From an uncultured Collinsella sp. (GTDB taxonomy: Bacteria; Actinomycetota; Coriobacteriia; Coriobacteriales; Coriobacteriaceae): a DNA stretch of 7,295 nt. Positions 5,426-7,295 of this stretch are shown here, in pieces. The notes beneath the pieces are model-generated. The model was not told the DNA's origin. It saw only the letters and a list, made by a program, of their open reading frames with translations, and did not search any database. The position numbers were made by a program, and so were the translations under genes. Every line of letters starts with the position of its first letter. The stretch's first letter is position 1. Location: the NCBI GenBank assembly GCA_900551195.1, contig URVD01000090.1:1-7295 (forward strand). Reading direction: 5' to 3'.

Positions 5426-6592
5426 TTGAGTGAGATTCAGAACTCGTCCATTTTCTCTCTTGACGATGTCAACGAGGAGGAGATGAACAACCTCATCGAC
5501 GGTACGATTACCGACTTTGATGAGGGCGATCTCGTTAACGGCACTGTCGTTAAGATCGAGCATGACGAGGTGCTCGTTGACATCGGATTCAAGTCCGAGG
5601 GCGTTATCCCGGTCCGCGAGCTGTCCATCCGCAAGGACGCTAACCCTGCAGACATCGTTGCACTCGGTGATCCCATCGAGGCTCTGGTTCTCCAGAAGGA
5701 GGACAAGGACGGTCGTCTGGTCCTGTCCAAGAAGCGTGCCGAGTACGAGCGTGCTTGGAACCGCATCGAGGAGAAGTTCAACTCCGGCGAGAACGTCGAG
5801 GGCGAGGTTATCGAGGTTGTCAAGGGCGGCCTGATCCTCGACATCGGCCTGCGTGGCTTCCTGCCCGCTTCCCTCGTCGACCTCCGTCGTGTCAAGGACC
5901 TCACCTCCTACATGGGCACCCGCATCGAGGCCCGCGTCATCGAGATGGACCGCAACCGCAACAACGTCGTCCTCTCCCGTCGCGTCGTGCTCGAGGAGTC
6001 CCGTAAGGCCGAGCGCTCCGAGATCCTGTCCAAGCTCAAGTCTGGCATGCGTCTCCAGGGCACCGTTTCCTCCATCGTCGACTTCGGCGCCTTCGTCGAC
6101 CTCGGCGGTATCGACGGCCTCATCCACATCTCCGAGCTCTCCTGGAACCACGTCAACCATCCTTCCGAGGTTGTCAAGGTCGGCCAGGAGGTCGAGGTCG
6201 AGGTTCTCGACGTCGATCTCAACCGCGAGCGCATCTCCCTGGGTCTCAAGCAGACCACCGAGGATCCGTGGCGTGCACTGGTCAAGAAGTACCCCGTCGG
6301 CGCTATCGTCGAGGGCACTGTGACTAAGCTTGTCCCGTTCGGCGCTTTCGTCGACTTGGGCGAGGGCATCGAGGGCCTGGTGCACATCTCCGAGATGGCC
6401 AACAAGCACGTCGATCAGCCTTCTCAGGTCACCCACGTGGGCGACAAGGTTCAGGTCAAGGTCATGGAGATCGACCTCGACCGTCGTCGTATCTCCCTGT
6501 CCATGAAGTCCGCTGCTGAGACTCTGGGCGTCGAGATCGAGGTTACCCCGCTGCCTTCCGAGAAGAAGGACGAGGAGACCGACGCCGAGTAA
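5426..6592 (+). CDS. rpsA: 30S ribosomal protein S1, four S1 domains
   Basis: Binds mRNA on the 30S subunit and helps initiation, especially on structured or weakly led messages. The 388-residue protein has four S1/OB-fold RNA-binding repeats at about residues 35-103, 120-187, 205-275 and 291-361. Repeats 3 and 4 carry the classical GAFVDLG...GLVHISE core (FGAFVDLGGIDGLIHISELS and FGAFVDLGEGIEGLVHISEM). An acidic N-terminal segment precedes repeat 1, and a charged tail EKKDEETDAE ends the protein. The six-domain E. coli form has two more repeats; four is usual for high-GC Gram-positive S1. The start is a TTG at 5426, supported by GAAAGGGG 7 bases upstream and the MSEIQ opening. Codon use is markedly biased to C-ending codons, and TTA, CTA and TCA are absent, as expected for a highly expressed gene. 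It ends with a strong terminator. Confidence 0.96.
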   Translation: MSEIQNSSIFSLDDVNEEEMNNLIDGTITDFDEGDLVNGTVVKIEHDEVLVDIGFKSEGVIPVRELSIRKDANPADIVALGDPIEALVLQKEDKDGRLVLSKKRAEYERAWNRIEEKFNSGENVEGEVIEVVKGGLILDIGLRGFLPASLVDLRRVKDLTSYMGTRIEARVIEMDRNRNNVVLSRRVVLEESRKAERSEILSKLKSGMRLQGTVSSIVDFGAFVDLGGIDGLIHISELSWNHVNHPSEVVKVGQEVEVEVLDVDLNRERISLGLKQTTEDPWRALVKKYPVGAIVEGTVTKLVPFGAFVDLGEGIEGLVHISEMANKHVDQPSQVTHVGDKVQVKVMEIDLDRRRISLSMKSAAETLGVEIEVTPLPSEKKDEETDAE

Positions 6593-6616
6593 ATCGGTTT
6601 GACGATCACTTGTTTT

Positions 6617-6650
6617 AAGGGATCCGTCCGCAATGGACGGGTCCCTTTTT
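6617..6650 (+). terminator. Rho-independent terminator of rpsA
   Basis: GGGATCCGTCC (6619-6629) pairs along its full length with GGACGGGTCCC (6635-6645), with one G-U pair, around the 5-base loop GCAAT. TTTTT (6646-6650) follows, and AA at 6617-6618 extends the stem. It lies 25 bases after the rpsA stop and is the clearest terminator in the window. Confidence 0.93.
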
Positions 6651-6912
6651 GCATTTGCTTCTGATGCACGCGATGCTGCCCGTGCGCAATGCTGCCCGGG
6701 TTGTCTGTTTGCTATTGGGTTGTCGGTGCATGAAAAATGCCGACATCCCGCCTCGGGGAGGAGGCGGGAACACACCGAGTAGACGGAGGGGTGCGGAGCG
6801 CGGTCGCGTCTCGACTGACGACGTTGCCCATCGACAGGACCATTGTAACGCATGGCGGTTCTTGGTTTATCGTGTCGAGCGTTTGCGTTGTGCCATTGCC
6901 TGCGGCAACGGT
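6651..6912. other. rpsA-rnpB intergenic region with tandem hairpins
   Basis: No protein gene is supported. The decamer ATGCTGCCCG occurs twice, at 6673-6682 and 6689-6698. Two inverted repeats then abut exactly. TGTCGG/CCGACA (6721-6726 with 6740-6745) is followed at once by the perfect TCCCGCCTC/GAGGCGGGA (6746-6754 with 6761-6769), with loops of 13 and 6 bases. Neither has a T-run after it on the plus strand. The rest, up to the rnpB promoter, shows nothing recognisable. Confidence 0.5.
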
Positions 6913-6922
6913 GTGTTACACT
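6896..6922 (+). promoter_or_regulatory. rnpB promoter
   Basis: An extended -10 TGtTACACT (TG at 6914-6915, hexamer 6917-6922) is preceded by TTGCCT (6896-6901) with a short 15-base spacer. Transcription starting about 7 bases after the -10 would begin at 6929, exactly where the P1 stem of the RNase P RNA begins. This agreement supports the call despite the imperfect -35. Confidence 0.6.
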
Positions 6923-6928
6923 CTTGCA

Positions 6929-7293
6929 CTGCTGAGTGGGCCAGACGGTCGCGCGATGTGCTGCTTGCAGTACGCGTGAGGAAAGTCCGGGCTCCAGAGG
7001 GCGGGATGCCGGCTAACGGCCGGGCGGAGTGATCCGACGGAAAGCGCCGCAGAAAAGAAGACTCCCACCTGCGCCGCAAGGCGTAAAGGGAAAAGCTGAA
7101 ACGGTGGTGTAAGAGACCACCAGCGTCGTGGCAACACGGCGGCTTGGCAAGCCCCATCCGGAGCAAGCGCGAATAGGAACGCTATGGGCCGGCCCGGTCC
7201 GCGTTCGGGTAGCGTGCGTGGAGCTGCACGGTAACGTGCAGACAAGATAAATGACCGTTCACGACAGAACCCGGCTTACAGGCTTACTTGCAG
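6929..7293 (+). ncRNA. rnpB: RNase P RNA, bacterial type A
   Basis: Catalytic RNA of RNase P, which removes the 5' leader from precursor tRNAs together with the RnpA protein. The hallmark conserved block GAGGAAAGTCCGGGCTCC is at 6978-6995 and its distant partner ACGACAGAACCCGGCTTA at 7261-7278, the two together forming the P4 core. GTGTAAGAGACCACC, GGAGCAAG and AGATAAATGACCG also match conserved segments. P1 pairs CTGC and following bases (6929-6942) with GGCTTACTTGCAG (7281-7293), which sets both ends at about 365 bases. P15 is GAACGC (7177-7182) with GCGTTC (7201-7206), and its loop holds the GGT (7196-7198) expected to pair with the tRNA CCA end. The layout is A-type, not the B-type of Bacilli. 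The exact 3' end may be a few bases beyond the window. Confidence 0.95.
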
Positions 7294-7295
7294 AT

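Noticed and set aside
5387..6853. A 488-codon open frame on the minus strand opposite rpsA
   Set aside because: It lies in exact codon-on-codon register with rpsA. It is open because TTA, CTA and TCA codons are absent from that highly biased gene. It also runs through the rpsA terminator and start region, and the protein resembles nothing known to me.
6649..7032. A 127-codon plus-strand frame running into rnpB
   Set aside because: It overlaps the rnpB promoter and the conserved 5' part of RNase P RNA, and its sequence looks like translated non-coding DNA.

Overview
The window is an ordinary chromosomal housekeeping stretch with high GC and strong G/C-ending codon bias. It most likely comes from a Coriobacteriia actinobacterium, with Collinsella or a close relative as my best guess. 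That placement rests on the four-domain S1 protein with its short acidic tail, the A-type RNase P RNA, the overall composition, and an iron-sulfur cysteine desulfidase that fits an anaerobe. It is an inference, not a database result.

Layout from left to right: (1) the 3' part of argH (+), cut by the window edge, with a rho-independent terminator. (2) A 384-base gap holding a strong inverted repeat of unknown role and the promoter of ndk. (3) ndk (+), followed by three closely spaced hairpins that separate it from the convergent gene rpiB (-). (4) A 269-base divergent promoter region between rpiB (-) and a CyuA/UPF0597-type L-cysteine desulfidase gene (+). (5) That gene meets a HAD-superfamily hydrolase (-) tail to tail, with overlapping TAG stop codons and no terminator between them. 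(6) A 315-base region upstream of both the HAD gene (-) and rpsA (+); the rpsA Shine-Dalgarno sequence lies in a predicted hairpin. (7) rpsA, encoding ribosomal protein S1, with a textbook terminator. (8) A 336-base gap with tandem hairpins and an extended -10 promoter. (9) rnpB, the RNase P RNA, essentially complete at the right edge.

The genes do not form one pathway. argH belongs to arginine biosynthesis, ndk to nucleotide pools, rpiB to pentose phosphate interconversion, the desulfidase to cysteine breakdown, rpsA to translation and rnpB to tRNA maturation. Almost every gene appears to be its own transcription unit. I see no mobile element, CRISPR array, tRNA, prophage or defence system, and no clearly new biological system. 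The points worth a second look are small and regulatory: the structured rpsA leader, the tandem hairpins before rnpB, the inverted repeat before ndk, the small upstream frame and twin repeats before the desulfidase, and the overlapping convergent stops.
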